Positions 1 through 11,665 of a DNA stretch of 64,000 nt are shown piece after piece. A program made the translations under genes and the position numbers. The stretch spans positions 29,700,005-29,764,004 of the forward strand of contig CAIIXF020000008.1 in NCBI GenBank assembly GCA_903813345.2. Reading direction: 5' to 3'. The notes under the pieces were generated by a model. That model had not been told where the DNA came from. It made no database searches and saw nothing but the letters and a program-made list of their open reading frames with translations. This stretch comes from Owenia fusiformis. Taxonomy: Eukaryota > Annelida > Polychaeta > Sabellida > Oweniidae. Every line of letters starts with the position of its first letter. Positions within the stretch are counted from its first letter, which is position 1.

Positions 1-405
1 TTGTCAAGGAGATATAAATATTTAGAGAAATTTATGTAGAGTTATATCTCCCTAAGCAAAACTTTCAAATATTTTCCGCATTGTTAAAATTATTTCTTGT
101 GATAACTCCAAATTAATGGGAGTATTTCCCAAAAACCCCAAAAATGCAATATTGTATATGACCCATATCGATTCAGTTCTTTCCCTAGGATTTTCTCAAC
201 TAAAGGTGCACACTCTCAAGATTTTTCAACTTGGAGAATAATTTTGGGTGTGAGTTCTAGTGTCAATATAGTAGATCACTAACCAATGTTTTCAACAGGA
301 TTCCTCAAAATATGGGCAAAATTTTGATAATTCTTACAAATAAGTTTTCAATGTTGGGGGATCACTAATCATCTTACCTTTCTGTTCTAACACCAGCATC
401 CAAAA

Positions 406-3400
406 CTACAGTACCCTGTACATATGGATATTGGCCAAATCACTATCATCTGAATCTTCACTACCAAATAATATAAAATTCCCAGCAGCTAGATACTCCT
501 CCATTGGACTGGGTTTTAACCATGTTCCTATATCAATTGTGATACCTAGTTTGTACAGTGATTCTTCTAGGGAGGGAGATGTAATCACAATTGTTCCTTT
601 TTTGCGGATGTTCTCATATAAGAGTCCCCATATTCTGAAAAGATAGTCGAGAAAGTAGAGGGAGGGTTTAATATTTTTTCATGAATCCAAGTTATATTAT
701 CATGACTTTAAATTTAAGCTTTACAAATTGACTACATTTTTTCATTACCTTTTTATAAAAGTTCATTTAATTTGAAAATCGAAAAAAAATCTCTTAAGAT
801 TATGAAACATTTATACCAGATTTTTCATAAATGTTCTTAACAGACAAAAGAACCCAATTCTGGTGAATTTGTGGTCTGTAATGAGTTTTAAATCATACCC
901 TGTTTACTCAATTCCTTGCTCATTTCACTTTTATTCTATTTCGTGTTTAAAACATAACTATCATTATATTTCTGTTTAGTTTCTTACTTTGATTGGATAT
1001 CTTTTGAAGCAAAGAACTCAAAGACATTGTTCATAATGACCACATCCGCTGAAAGTAGAAAATAGTATTGCTTTGGGTTATGATAAATATTCAGGTACCA
1101 GGCCCGTAGCCAGGATTTGCCAAGAGGGGGTTCAGTTTTCAAAAATTTCCAGGGGGGGTTCACATTTGACAACTTTGGCCCAAATATGGCTAAAATCACT
1201 TAAGAAGTGCTCAAAATGGTGAAGAACTGCATGATTTTGAACGATTTTTTGGCCGGGGGGGTGGGGGTTGCCTGAACCCTGCAAACCCTCCCTGGCTACG
1301 GGCCTGGGTACAAATTGGAATCTGATGAAGGGGATTTCCAATTAGGAAAACACTAGGACTAGCTTAGAGGGTTTTGCTTCCAGGTAACAACCAGTATTTG
1401 CTAAGACAGTTTTGAATAACAATACAGGTATGTCAAGACAACACTTCTGCTGGTGACATAAAAATCAAAATTTTCTCTTATTATTCAACCAAGTCACGTA
1501 ATCAAGGTATCTTCAGGACAGGAGCTTTGTATGAAGTCTTATGCTAGCGCAAATTGCAGGATGTTATGAATTTATGTTGGGTATTCTCGAGACAGACCCC
1601 TTATAATAACTACATACCTGATTGAATAGCTTCTAATTGAGTACATATATCAGCACAAATCACAGAGACCCTATCACTCATGTTGTATCGTTGAACTACA
1701 TCGGACTGAAGTCCATGGAAGAATTCGTTCATTTCAACACCGATAATCCTGCTAGCTGAGCTATAGTAGTAAGCCTAAAACATGGAAATAGATATGGTTT
1801 ATTAATATTGGGCTTAAATGACCAAACCAAAGAAAATATGTGTAGTATCTTAAAATTAATTTTCAGATTTCTTACATTTGAAGTTTATAAACGTTAACGT
1901 GTACACATGATTACTTATGATTTTTTAAAATGTAAAAACGATCAGGACACATTTATATTGTGCCTGGTACTATAAAAATCTTAAACAACCTAGCTTTACA
2001 AAACTTCGGCCTGTAGTAGGTTGATATGGAAAGTCTGAATTACAAGGGGAATTCAACAGAGTTTCTGACAACAGTCACTTTGTTGAATGCAGAAATGTAA
2101 ACATGATGTGAACTCTCCGGGTGAATCTGAATCCACTACACCCCCAAAATGCAATCTGATTTTCGACGCCGTTTCGGTGCCGGAACGATGTCGAAACGGT
2201 GCCGGAACAGTGCCGAATTTTTTCGAATTATATTGGCTGTGTAGAGAGTACCTACCCCATAGAGGACTGCCCCTAGTCTTGAGCCGATGTCTAACACAGT
2301 TTTCCCCTCCAGTCGAGGCACAAGATGTTGAAAAATAAACTTGACCTGTTGCAAAGACGCAGAGTGAGATAAAAAAGCTGAAATAAAAACAAAAAATCAG
2401 ATAAAAAGATGGCAGCACTGTCTAAATTATTTTTATCACGACTGGAATCTTTTATGTTCAGTATGGACACAAATTGAGTATACAGTGGGTACTGGCTGAT
2501 TCTCATGGTGATTCTAAATTAACTGTACATGTACCCCCAAAAAATCAGGATGAACTGCATGATTTTTTGCGCATTTCTATGCAACTTGAGATTGTTGACT
2601 GACACAACTTTATTTTATTCCTTGCTGATTGGCCTAATTTCCATTCCATGTGGCATTTCAAAATATGACCATAGTGTTTTATACAATTTAGAGTGTAATG
2701 TTGACCTCATGCCTGTTTATTTTATTCCTTGCTGATTCCACTTTTTTAACCCTATATCAAAATTGGCCACTAAAACATTATATTGCCATGTTTTTCACTT
2801 ACTCAGAGGCTTGACTTCATGTGAGCCACATTTTGTACAAAAATTGCGACTAATTTTTCCTTCATCCACCAAAGTATCAAGTGTGTCTTCGTCATATAGA
2901 AATGCATCAACATGAAGTGATGTAGCAGCATCACAGTCTTCAATCTGAAAACATACAATTTTACATGTTATTGATTTGGATTTACAAAATGACAGTGGCC
3001 AAACACTAAGTTTTGAAATGCCTGTAACTTTTTCCAATTTTTAAGTTGAACGATGATACTTGGCAAATCTCAATGTAACTTTGGATAAGCTTTAAAATGA
3101 TATATGACACATACTATGGGAGCATTTGTGTATGTCTGCCTAGGGGGGGCTCCATACTTTCGGGACACCCTGTATATGCTTATTTTTTGTTAAATGCACA
3201 ACGCATCACGAACCTGATGGTCAACATGACCAAAATACTATAAACAATGACTAGAATATTATAATATGACCTACATTTAAGGAACATGATTCCCATATTT
3301 CATGAACAAGACTGATATCTCCTGAGCCCAATCCATATATCATGAACATGCTGGTCAACCCATCATGAACATGACCCTCATTACATAATTATAAACATGG

Positions 3401-3852
3401 CCCACATATCAGTAACATTATCCATATATCATTAGCATGACCTAAATCATATGGCTCAAATGGTATGAACATGACCTTGTATCATGCAAGAACCACATAT
3501 TATGAATAGGACCCACATATTATGAACATGATCCACATATCATGATCATGGCCCACATATTATAAATATGACCCACATATCATAAACATGACCCACATAT
3601 CATGAACATGACCAACATATTATGAATATGACCCACATATCATGAACGTGACCAAACTATTATGAATATGACCCACATATCATAAATATGACCCATATAC
3701 CTGAGCTCCGGGTGGGACAAGAGTTTCTCCAGGGGCAAGTGCATCAAGTGGGACAAGTTTCCTGATGTCAGTCTGGATACTCGCCATCATCCTATCTTCA
3801 TTTGAGGAACACATCTCAGACAGATTGCTATCTGAAATGTCAGTGAGCAAAT
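406..3852 (-). CDS. SAM-dependent methyltransferase-like protein, multi-exon gene
   Basis: I reconstructed exons on the minus strand at 3852-3701, 2944-2803, 2377-2256, 1774-1618, 1048-988 and 634-406; all junctions are GT-AG and phases agree through to a TAG at 408-406. The protein has a Cys-rich stretch (FCTKCGSHEVKPL), then a class I methyltransferase motif I (LDIGSRLGAVLYG), an acidic SAM-contact strand (IIGVEMN), ADICTQ and DVVIMNNVFEFF, ending HMYRVL. This is a Rossmann-fold methyltransferase layout; the substrate is unknown and I cannot name the family. The 5' end is unsettled: acceptors at 3871 (phase 0), 3852 (phase 1) and 3831 (phase 1) are all open, with an internal ATG at 3825-3823. 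The phase-1 acceptors fit a candidate first exon at 13188-13083. Intron 4 carries a 208-bp MITE, and intron 1 begins with a 20-bp tandem array. Confidence 0.8.
1099..1306. mobile_element. MITE, CAGGCCCGTAGCC family, copy 1
   Basis: Terminal inverted repeats CAGGCCCGTAGCCAGG and CCTGGCTACGGGCCTG are flanked by the 5-bp duplication GGTAC. It is G-rich next to both ends and has no coding capacity. It lies in an intron of the methyltransferase-like gene. Related copies are at 19067, 41917, 48063 and 51366. Confidence 0.9.
3020..3174. repeat. Solo transposon end (GGGACACCCTGTA type)
   Basis: The stretch ends in GGGACACCCTG followed by TA, the terminal sequence of the ~1-kb TA-flanked elements elsewhere in the window. 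Its interior (around ATATGACACATACTATG) resembles the 53.65-53.77 kb terminal segment. No opposite end was found, so it is probably a fragment. Confidence 0.5.
3200..3700. repeat. 20-bp tandem array abutting a splice donor
   Basis: Imperfect 20-bp units of the form ATATCATGAACATGACCCAC, about eleven clear copies between 3480 and 3700 and more degenerate ones back to about 3200. Read on the minus strand the array starts with the first intron base after the donor at 3700, so the donor lies inside the first unit. Confidence 0.85.
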
Positions 3853-4070
3853 CTGCATGAAACTCAACAGACTGATGGTGATATATTATTACAGTTTGAC
3901 ATGGTAAATTTTGCTAAAATTTATTGATTCTAAAAAGCAAAAAATTACAAACATATTACAGAGATACTATCCAAGTCTGTGTAAAAATCTCAGAAGTCCA
4001 GTTACAATATCATTCAGTATAAAGTTATGACCTCTTGTAATTTTGACATTTTCAATACACTTGCTTATTA

Positions 4071-4168
4071 AGCCTTGCCCGAGTCGGTATTTTTTTACTT
4101 ATCTGATTTTGAATTCTTACCATAATAGAAATCAAGTTAAGTAAAAGAAACCGACTTGGGGCAAGGCT
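4071..4168. repeat. Short foldback repeat
   Basis: GCCTTGCCCGAGTCGGT near the left end is mirrored by ACCGACTTGGGGCAAGGC on the right, about 60 bp apart, so the segment could fold as a hairpin. Probably a small MITE. An open frame starting ATG-ATG at 4302 on the minus strand runs into it and is not supported as an exon. Confidence 0.6.
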
Positions 4169-4540
4169 AAACGCTTGCATTCGTCGAACTTCTTAAAAGC
4201 TTTGTTGACATGAAGAGAAATCTCTGAACTAGCCAGATGGCAACCACATCTTGTAGTTGGCAAAGGACACTGTTCTATTACCATTTTCTCTGGTGTCATC
4301 ATTAACCCTTTAAAATATGTTTTTCTGCTTACTGATAAATTGAGAAAATGTTAGCATGATGGGTTCGCATTGATTTTATGACCCAATTGTGGGGGTTAGG
4401 TGTAAGGACGGGGCTGCTTAACTTTAAAATTGTCTAATTCATTCGAAGATTAGTTTAGAGCTAAATGTTGCATTCAAGGACAACATTTAAATTAATATGC
4501 ATGTGCTTCACATACATGTTAGAGCTGAGGCTGCACATTT

Positions 4541-4880
4541 GTCGTATTTTTGAGACCAATTGTTGGTACCTAAAATGCTGTAATTTAATTGGTCAACATA
4601 ATTAACTTCAACCAATAGAAACCTTACCTGTTGTCACATGACCCAATATTATAATTATTACCCGCCAATTTTACTTACCTTCACTTACACAAAGAACTTC
4701 CTTATATCAACACCTTCTTTTTAAAATTCCAGGTAAGGTTTTTATACTTTCATTATTTCAAATCAAGTTATTTTCAATATTGTAATTAATTAAAGTAATT
4801 TCAATCTTTTATTTACACAAAGAACTTCCTTATATCAACACCTTCTTTTTAAAATTCCAGCCCACTTTAAAATTCATTTC
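4541..4880 (+). repeat. Ngaro split direct repeat A1
   Basis: 340 bp, almost identical to 9818-10157. It contains an internal duplication: an ACACAAAGAACTTCC segment ending in AAATTCCAG occurs twice about 130 bp apart. Just downstream (4881-5010) are short tandem units (TGCAACCAACAATTTTATTC, three times). Confidence 0.9.
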
Positions 4881-5034
4881 TGCAACCAACAATTTTATTC
4901 TGCAACCAACAATTTTATTCTGCAACCAACAATGCGTAACAAATAAATACGAAACTAACAATGCAACCAACAATGCGTAACAAATAAATACGAAACTAAA
5001 CTGAGCGAAAATACGAAACTACAAACGCCATATT

Positions 5035-6448
5035 ATGGCGACAACGAGAGTGAAACCTGCAGTCGACTATGCCAAGCTAAATTCCGTCGGAAAAGAACAA
5101 AGCTCTGACGAACAACCAACAGAGAAAGGAGCACACAGTGATCAGACGATTCAACCGAATCTTCCGCCCCCTCTTGCTGAAAATCTAGACGAACAAATCG
5201 CTAGAAAAAGACTAGAAGTCGAGAAGAAAAAACGACAAATTCTTCAAAATTTAGAAGCAGAATCTATCAAAATAGACAATATCGTGCAAAGTTCGTACAA
5301 AACAAATGATTCCAACGACGAAACTGAAGAGGAGCCTGAAAGCATTGACCTCAGAAAAGCCAGAAGACAGGAAATCGCTCCTGGACTTCAGAACAAAAAT
5401 CGTACAAAGGAGCCAGCCGAGCCCAGAACAACTCCCAACAAAAACAATGTCAGTGAACAATTAAATATACACACACTACGAGGAATGCAAAGACTTCAAG
5501 ACGAGGTTAATCAGAAGTTAGCCCAAATCGCACCCGGATTCCAGAATCGACCAATCACCACAAAAACCAACAAAACCAACAAAACCAAACAGAAGAAAGA
5601 GAAGAAGATCCCCAAAGACAAAGACATTAAGCACAAAACCAAAAAAGGTAAAAAAATTCACATAGGTCTAGTAAGAATTATTTTTCCTCAAGTGAATCCT
5701 CGACATCTTTAAGTTCAACCTCAGATTCAAGCTCCGAGTCTTTGTCAAGTGAATCAGATTATGATACTGAGTCTGAATCAAATTCCTCTGAATCAAAATA
5801 TTCAAAAAAATCAAGAAAGACCAAACATAGATCAAGCAAAAAAAATCAGGAATAAATCAAACCCATTCAAAGTCTTGTAAAAATCCTCAAAAATATCCTC
5901 ATATAGGCCTCAAATATGAATTTGCAAGAATGAATGTCAAATACAAAGACCTAGACATAAATCTGTTCGTGGCAGGAGTTTTGAATCTGGTGGTCAATGA
6001 GATAGAATATCATAAAATCTCAAGGTCAGGTGTTGTCATCAAATTAAAGCATTTAATGGAGTTGATGTATTTGAACAAAAGAGGTTTTTCATGGGTCCAA
6101 GTTAGAAATTTCCATGCTAACATTCTAAGTGAGATAAAAAGTGAGTCAGGGGAATTTTCTTGGGGTGACGATACGACTCACATTTTGAACCACCTCTCTG
6201 TACAGAACCAAGTTAATAAAAAGCCTCAAAACATCCAAGTTCATACAGGTCAAAACATTAGCTGGTACTGCATAGATTTCAACAAAGACAACTGCGCAGA
6301 AAATTCTGCGCATATGTCAAAACAGCAGATCAAAGGACAAGTTAGATTATTAGAACACATTTGTTCGGTTTGTTATAACAAAGACAGGTCCAAGTCAAAT
6401 CATTCAAAAACTAAATGCCCGCAAGGCATTTCTCATCCGAGTAAGTAA
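5035..6448 (+). pseudogene. Ngaro gag-like ORF, frameshifted
   Basis: The ORF starts MATTRVKPAVDYAKL at 5035 and is Lys/Gln-rich. It shifts frame in A-rich runs near 5640-5660 and again near 5840, with a Ser/Glu-rich low-complexity stretch between. The third block (5930-6448) carries a gag-like domain (DLDINLFVAGVLNLV) and a C-terminal Cys/His cluster (WYCIDFNKDNC, then HICSVCYNK and a later H and C), a zinc-knuckle-like arrangement seen in DIRS-order gag proteins. Probably once a single protein. Confidence 0.75.
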
Positions 6449-6714
6449 TTTAGAAAAAGAACCTACTTCAACTTTGGACTTATCTCTGTTAGATCAAACA
6501 GAAACTTATGTTGTAGATAAGGATAAGAATTACAATTTTGACACAACACAACACTTAGGGTACACAAACCCAACAAACACAATTTTAGCATGCACACAAA
6601 CAGAAAGTACATGCAACAACCACAAACACAACAACACACAGAGTCTACATACAATTTTGACAATTTTGACCAACACATTTACAATCACCACATGAACAAT
6701 GGCCCCCTACGTTA

Positions 6715-8385
6715 GTTCAAAATCACGGCCTATACATTGAATTACACAACAACATCACACAAACAGGGGCTTACAATTTTGAAAAGGCACGTATACCTCT
6801 ACCAACACCTCTGATAATAGAAAATTGGAAAAAACTCTTGTCAGACTATTCAGATAAAGAAATAGTCAAATTTTTGGAATTTGGTTGGCCCATAGGTTTC
6901 GAGGGAATTATAACACCCAATAACAAACCTACTAGCCACGGCAATGCTCACAATTTTCCTAAACACATTGACCAGTTCATTATTAAGGAGGTGCAAAAGA
7001 GAGGTACTATAGGCCCTTTCAACAATAACCCTTTTTCACACAACATACTTTTATCCCCACTCAATACAGCGGATAAAAAGAATTCAGAATTACGACGCAC
7101 TATTGTAGATCTCAGTTTCCCACCAGGAAACAGCATAAACGATGGTATTCCTGAAGGTCAATTCCTTGGAGAAGAAATCAATCTTACTTACCCTTCAATT
7201 GATGATTATTCACAAATCATAATCAAATTAGGTAAAGGTTGCGCTTTATTCAAGGTCGACCTGTCTAGAGCATATAGACAATTGCATCTAGATCCTTTTG
7301 ATTACGACAAGATCACCTTTTGTTAGAGACAAAAAATCTTTTTTGACGTAGTTCTGCCTTTCGGTCTCAGGACTGCGGCATACATTTGCCAAAGAGTTAC
7401 TAATGCTATCACATACATTCACCAACAACAAGGTTACCATGTAATCAATTACTTGGATGACTTCGGAGGTTGCGAACCTTTTGATAACGTGAATTCAGCA
7501 GTCAGTCACTTAAAACAAACACTCACTTCACTTGGCTTATCAGAATCCTCAGAGAAATATCTTGCTCCAAGTAACAAAATGGAGTTCCTGGGCATTCTGG
7601 TAAACACCAACAATATGACACTCTCAGTCACACAAGACAGACTATTAGAAATTACACAACTAATAGAACATTGGTTAACTTTAAACAGTGCGACCAAAAA
7701 ACAATTAGAAAGTCTTTTAGGTAAACTCCTCTTTGTCTCAAAATGCGTTAGAGGGAGCAGGGTGTTCATTAATAGACTCCTGGTTAAGTTCAGAAGCTTG
7801 AAAAAACAACATCATAAGTTCAAAATCTGTTCACAATTCAAGAAAGGCTTAGTGTGGTGGAAACATTTCATGGGCACCTACAATGGAGTCACAGTCATTC
7901 CTGATAGTGAATGGACGCCTTTAGATTCCATTGTGGCCACTGATGCATGTAACACAGGTTTAGGTGGATATTCACATAACAAATTTTATCACACTACCAT
8001 CCCACTTTTCTTACAATCTCACAGCATTAACGCTTTGGAATTACTAGCTATATTATTAGCATTAAAACTCTGGGGTCACCACTTTCAAAGGAAACGCGTT
8101 TTGGTCAATTGTGACAACCAAACTTCAGTATTGGTGATCAACACCGGTAAATCCAGAGATAAGTTTTTACTGTTGCTCTTAAGAGAAATTTCTTTCGTAG
8201 CAGCTACGCACAACTTTCAAATCAAAGCAACACACATACCCAGTCATACCAATGTGTTAGCAGATAGTCTCAGCAGGTGGCATACAGACTTAGAATTCCA
8301 AAACAAAGCTAAACAATTGCTCCCAGTGAATTCAGTCGAGTACAAAATCAAATCCTTTCATTTCAATTTTAATGAATGTTGGTAA
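6715..8385 (+). pseudogene. Ngaro reverse transcriptase/RNase H, nonsense mutation
   Basis: Frame 1 reads RT motifs KVDLSRAYRQLHL, DVVLPFGLRTAAY and the catalytic NYLDDFGG, then an RNase H domain with acidic residues in VATDACNTGLGGY, INALELLA, LVNCDNQTS and VLADSLSRW. The frame is broken once by TAG at 7324-7326, probably from a Trp codon. The start is uncertain; the frame is open well upstream of 6838. Its stop overlaps the recombinase ATG by 10 bp. Confidence 0.88.
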
Positions 8386-9369
8386 TTTTTCCAGATCAAA
8401 TCAAGGAGCTCAAAAAGCAAGCTAATCGCAACATGATGTCTGCATATAACAGCAAAACCTGGCAGAATTTATACACACAATGGAGGACTTTTCTTTTATT
8501 TTGTGTTTATTACAACATGGCATTTTTACCGGTTCAAACAGACACCGTTCTTATTTACATGCAATTCTTGAGTAGGACTTTCAAATCAGTGTCTTCAATT
8601 TTAAATTATGTAAACGGCATAAAAGTTCTACATTTATTACATGAATTGCCCTTTCCTTTACTTCATAGGGAATTCCAATACAAACTCCTTTATAAAGGTT
8701 TACAAAGAAATAATCTACACACCGTCAAAAGAGCTTTACCTATTACCCCGGAAATTTTAACTCAAATTTTTGGCTCTTTAGATCTAACCTCAGATTTAGA
8801 GTCCACATTTTGGTTTCTAATCCTCACACTTACGTTCTTATTCGCAAGAGCAGGAAACATTATCCCTTATACAACTTCTACTTTTGAGAACAACAAACAT
8901 CTGTTACAACAAGATATTTTCAAACAAGACTCAGATGGTTTGATTTTCCTCATAAAACACTCTAAAACAAACCAAGCAGCACAACGCATTTTAACACTTC
9001 CCGTGTTAGCCAAAGAAAGTTCTCCCTTAAATATTGTGTCCGCATTCAATCATAAAAATTCTTTCCATAAATATAAGAAAACTTCTCCAGCCTTTCTTTA
9101 CTCAAAGAATGGTAAATTGATTACATTTACAAGGCAAAAAATTCGTTAAAATTTTGAGAAACAAATTACAAAATTTAGGATATAATCCTTCATTTTATAG
9201 TGGACATAGTTGCAGAAGAGGGGGAGCTTCCTGGGCATTCAACGCTAACGTTACTGGTGAAGCCATTAAGGCACATGGAGATTGGGCTTCGCAGTGTTAT
9301 CTTAGATACATAGAATTGAATATCGCTTCCAAACTAGCAGTCAGTCAGAGAATGTTAGCACAAATTTAA
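8376..9369 (+). pseudogene. Ngaro tyrosine recombinase, frameshifted
   Basis: Begins ATG at 8376. The catalytic signature of the DIRS-order recombinase is visible: Arg in LFARAGNIIP, the H-x-x-R box in GHSCRRGGASWA, then GDWASQCYLRYI with the likely nucleophilic Tyr. The frame breaks around 9135-9150 at an A-run, so the H-x-x-R and Tyr parts sit in a different frame from the first Arg. One inserted base would explain it. Function expected: integration of the circular cDNA. Confidence 0.87.
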
Positions 9370-9429
9370 TCAAATTCACTACTTTACGCATGGTAAATGT
9401 TCATAAGTTTATTCTTGGCGCCTCGGCTT

Positions 9430-9819
9430 GGTGGGCGCGACCAGTTTGATTACTTTAAATTATCATGAAAACATAATAAATATGTTTTCTTGCAAACTAG
9501 TCGCCCTTGCGCCAAATAAATGTGTTATAAGTTTCATTTTACTTTATGTTTTTATGTTTTGTTTTATTTTACGTTGTCTTGTTTTGAGTCTTATTTAATT
9601 TATGTATGTTTTGTCAATAAACTGTAATATTTTAAGTGTCATAATATGTCACTTTATTGTTTGTATTTAACTAACAAACTAAGAGTTTGTAATGTATTGT
9701 ATTCTTGTGTTGTAACAGTTTCCATACAAAGAAACACAAATCTTATTTGAATGAATCATCAATAAACTATAAATTATTATTTTAACCAATTTTCAGTTAC
9801 TTGGATCAATTTAATTTGT
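9430..9819 (+). repeat. Ngaro split direct repeat B1
   Basis: 390 bp from GGTGGGCGCGACC to CAATTTAATTTGT. It repeats as B2 at 10206-11593 once the nested 997-bp insertion is subtracted. It meets A2 with a 2-base shared overlap. Confidence 0.9.
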
Positions 9820-10157
9820 CGTATTTTTGAGACCAATTGTTGTTACCTAAAATGCTGTAATTTAATTGGTCAACATAATTAACTTCAACCAATAGAAACC
9901 TTACCTGTTGTCACATGACCCAATATTATAATTATTACCCGCCAATTTTACTTACCTTCACTTACACAAAGAACTTCCTTATATCAACACCTTCTTTTTA
10001 AAATTCCAGGTAAGGTTTTTATACTTTCATTATTTCAAATCAAGTTATTTTCAATATTGTAATTAATTAAAGTAATTTCAATCTTTTATTTACAACAAAG
10101 AACTTCTTATATCAACAGCTTCTTTTTAAAATTCCAGCCCACTTTAAAATTCATTTC
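9818..10157 (+). repeat. Ngaro split direct repeat A2
   Basis: Same length and nearly the same sequence as A1, with a few substitutions and single-base indels (for example in the CAACAAAGAACTTC segment). Followed by about 48 bp of linker before B2. Confidence 0.9.
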
Positions 10158-10205
10158 CCCACCCTAAACCCACCCTCTACATTTTATCAAGATTTCACAA
10201 TTAGG

Positions 10206-11593
10206 GTGGGCGCGACCAGTTTGATTACTTTAAATTATCATGAAAACATAATAAATATGTTTTCTTGCAAACTAGTCGCCCTTGCGCCAAATAAATGTGT
10301 TATAAGTTTCATTTTACTTTATGTTTTTATGTTTTGTTTTATTTTACGTTGTCTTGTTTTGAGTCTTATTTAATTTATGTATGTTTTGTCAATAAACTGT
10401 AATATTTTAAGTGTCATAATACAGGGTGTCCAAAAAAAACAGGACTGTAAGAAAGTTGAATAACTCGGTCAATTTTACATATTTTGCCTTGAAATTTCAG
10501 AATTACTTAGTTCATTCAATGTGAATTTTGTTGTGAAAGTTTGATAATAATCTAACAATTGAGTCAAAAACTACAGCACCTTACAAAACATGACCAAAAT
10601 GTGCAAATCTCATCTCTATGCACAATTCAATCCGGCGAACAAAGCTGTTGATGATCCTCCTACACACATGTCTTTCTGAATGGACAAGTTTGTTCCAAGA
10701 ACAATTGCTACTGGGGCTTACATCCTCCTGATGAAGTGTTACAGCATCCATTGCATTCTGAACAATGCACTCCCTGGGTGGTAATGAGGAAACATGGAAT
10801 CATCAGTCCCTTTTGGTTCGAAGGTGACTGGGGACTTGCTATCACCATGAAAAAGGACCAGTAAGTTCTCACCAAGTTTTGGAGGTCACTAAGCACCAGA
10901 AGGGACATCTAAGAAGATAATTAAGCAGTGGTTTCAACAAGCCAATACCACCCCAACAGTGCAAATGATATGCTGAAATGGTTTAGGCAATGCTTTGGTG
11001 GTCAGCTCATCAGTTGCAGAACGCAAACCATATGGGCAGCTCATTTGCCTGATCTAAATCCCCCAAATTTTTATCTTTGAGGATTTCTCAAAGCCAATGT
11101 GTATACTGACAGGCCCCTAACAGTCTAAAGAGGGCAATAACTACCCCAATATTTACCATTCACATTAATGTGTATAGGTAAGGGTCATTAACAACTTTGT
11201 TCACAGGATTCGTTTGTGCAAAGAGAGGAGAAGTGCCCAATTTGAGCATGTTTTGTAAAGGACTGTAGTTTTTGACACAATAAACAGATTATCATCAAAC
11301 TTTCAGAAAAAAATTCACATTGAATGATTTAAATAATTCTTTAATTTCAGGGCAAAATTTGCAAAATTGACCGAGTTATTCAACTTTCTTACGGTCCTGT
11401 TTTTTTTTGGACACCCTGTATGTCACTTTATTGTTTGTATTTAACTAACAAACTAAGAGTTTGTAATGTATTGTATTCTTGTGTTGTAACAGTTTCCATA
11501 CAAAGAAACACAAATCTTATTTGAATGAATCATCAATAAACTATAAATTATTATTTTAACCAATTTTCAGTTACTTGGATCAATTTAATTTGT
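10206..11593 (+). repeat. Ngaro split direct repeat B2, interrupted
   Basis: Matches B1 on both sides of the insertion: left part to 10421, right part from 11419. The uninterrupted B1 gives the exact pre-insertion target, CATAATATGTCAC. Confidence 0.9.
10422..11418. mobile_element. Nested mariner-type (IS630-Tc1-mariner) element, 997 bp, decayed
   Basis: Ends CAGGGTGTCCAAAAAAAAC and its inverted copy, flanked by TA duplications (10420-10421 and 11419-11420). Extended inverted repeats include TTGAATAACTCGGTCAATTT. Between 11035 and 11110 the plus strand reads AAHLPDLNPPNFYL, stop, GFLKANVYTDRP, a relic of the third-acidic-residue region of mariner-type transposases (usually PDLNP..FFLWGYLK). 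The remainder is too decayed to read as a gene. Confidence 0.9.
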
Positions 11594-11665
11594 TAGTGTA
11601 ACATTTGCCAGAAATTTATTGATAGAAGTTATTGATTATATCATGGGCTTTCAAAGTCTACTTAT

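Larger units (their letters stand above)
4541..11593 (+). mobile_element. Ngaro-type (DIRS order) tyrosine-recombinase retrotransposon, degraded
   Basis: The order is A1 (4541-4880), gag-like frame, reverse transcriptase/RNase H, tyrosine recombinase, B1 (9430-9819), A2 (9818-10157), a short linker, then B2 (10206-11593). A1/A2 and B1/B2 are near-identical pairs, which is the split-direct-repeat architecture of Ngaro elements, as opposed to the inverted repeats of DIRS1. No target-site duplication is visible, as expected for tyrosine-recombinase integration. All frames carry lesions and B2 is interrupted by a nested DNA transposon, so this copy is inactive. It may lie inside a long intron of the methyltransferase gene. 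Confidence 0.92.

Noticed and set aside
4173-4302. Minus-strand open frame starting ATG-ATG as first exon of the methyltransferase gene
   Set aside because: The only donor (C|GTTTAG) is weak and lies in a foldback repeat. Phase would fit the acceptor at 3831, so it is not excluded, but evidence is thin.
4541-10157. A1/A2 as long terminal repeats of an LTR retrotransposon
   Set aside because: There is no protease or integrase, no TG..CA ends and no target duplication. A tyrosine recombinase and a second repeat pair (B1/B2) indicate an Ngaro-type element.
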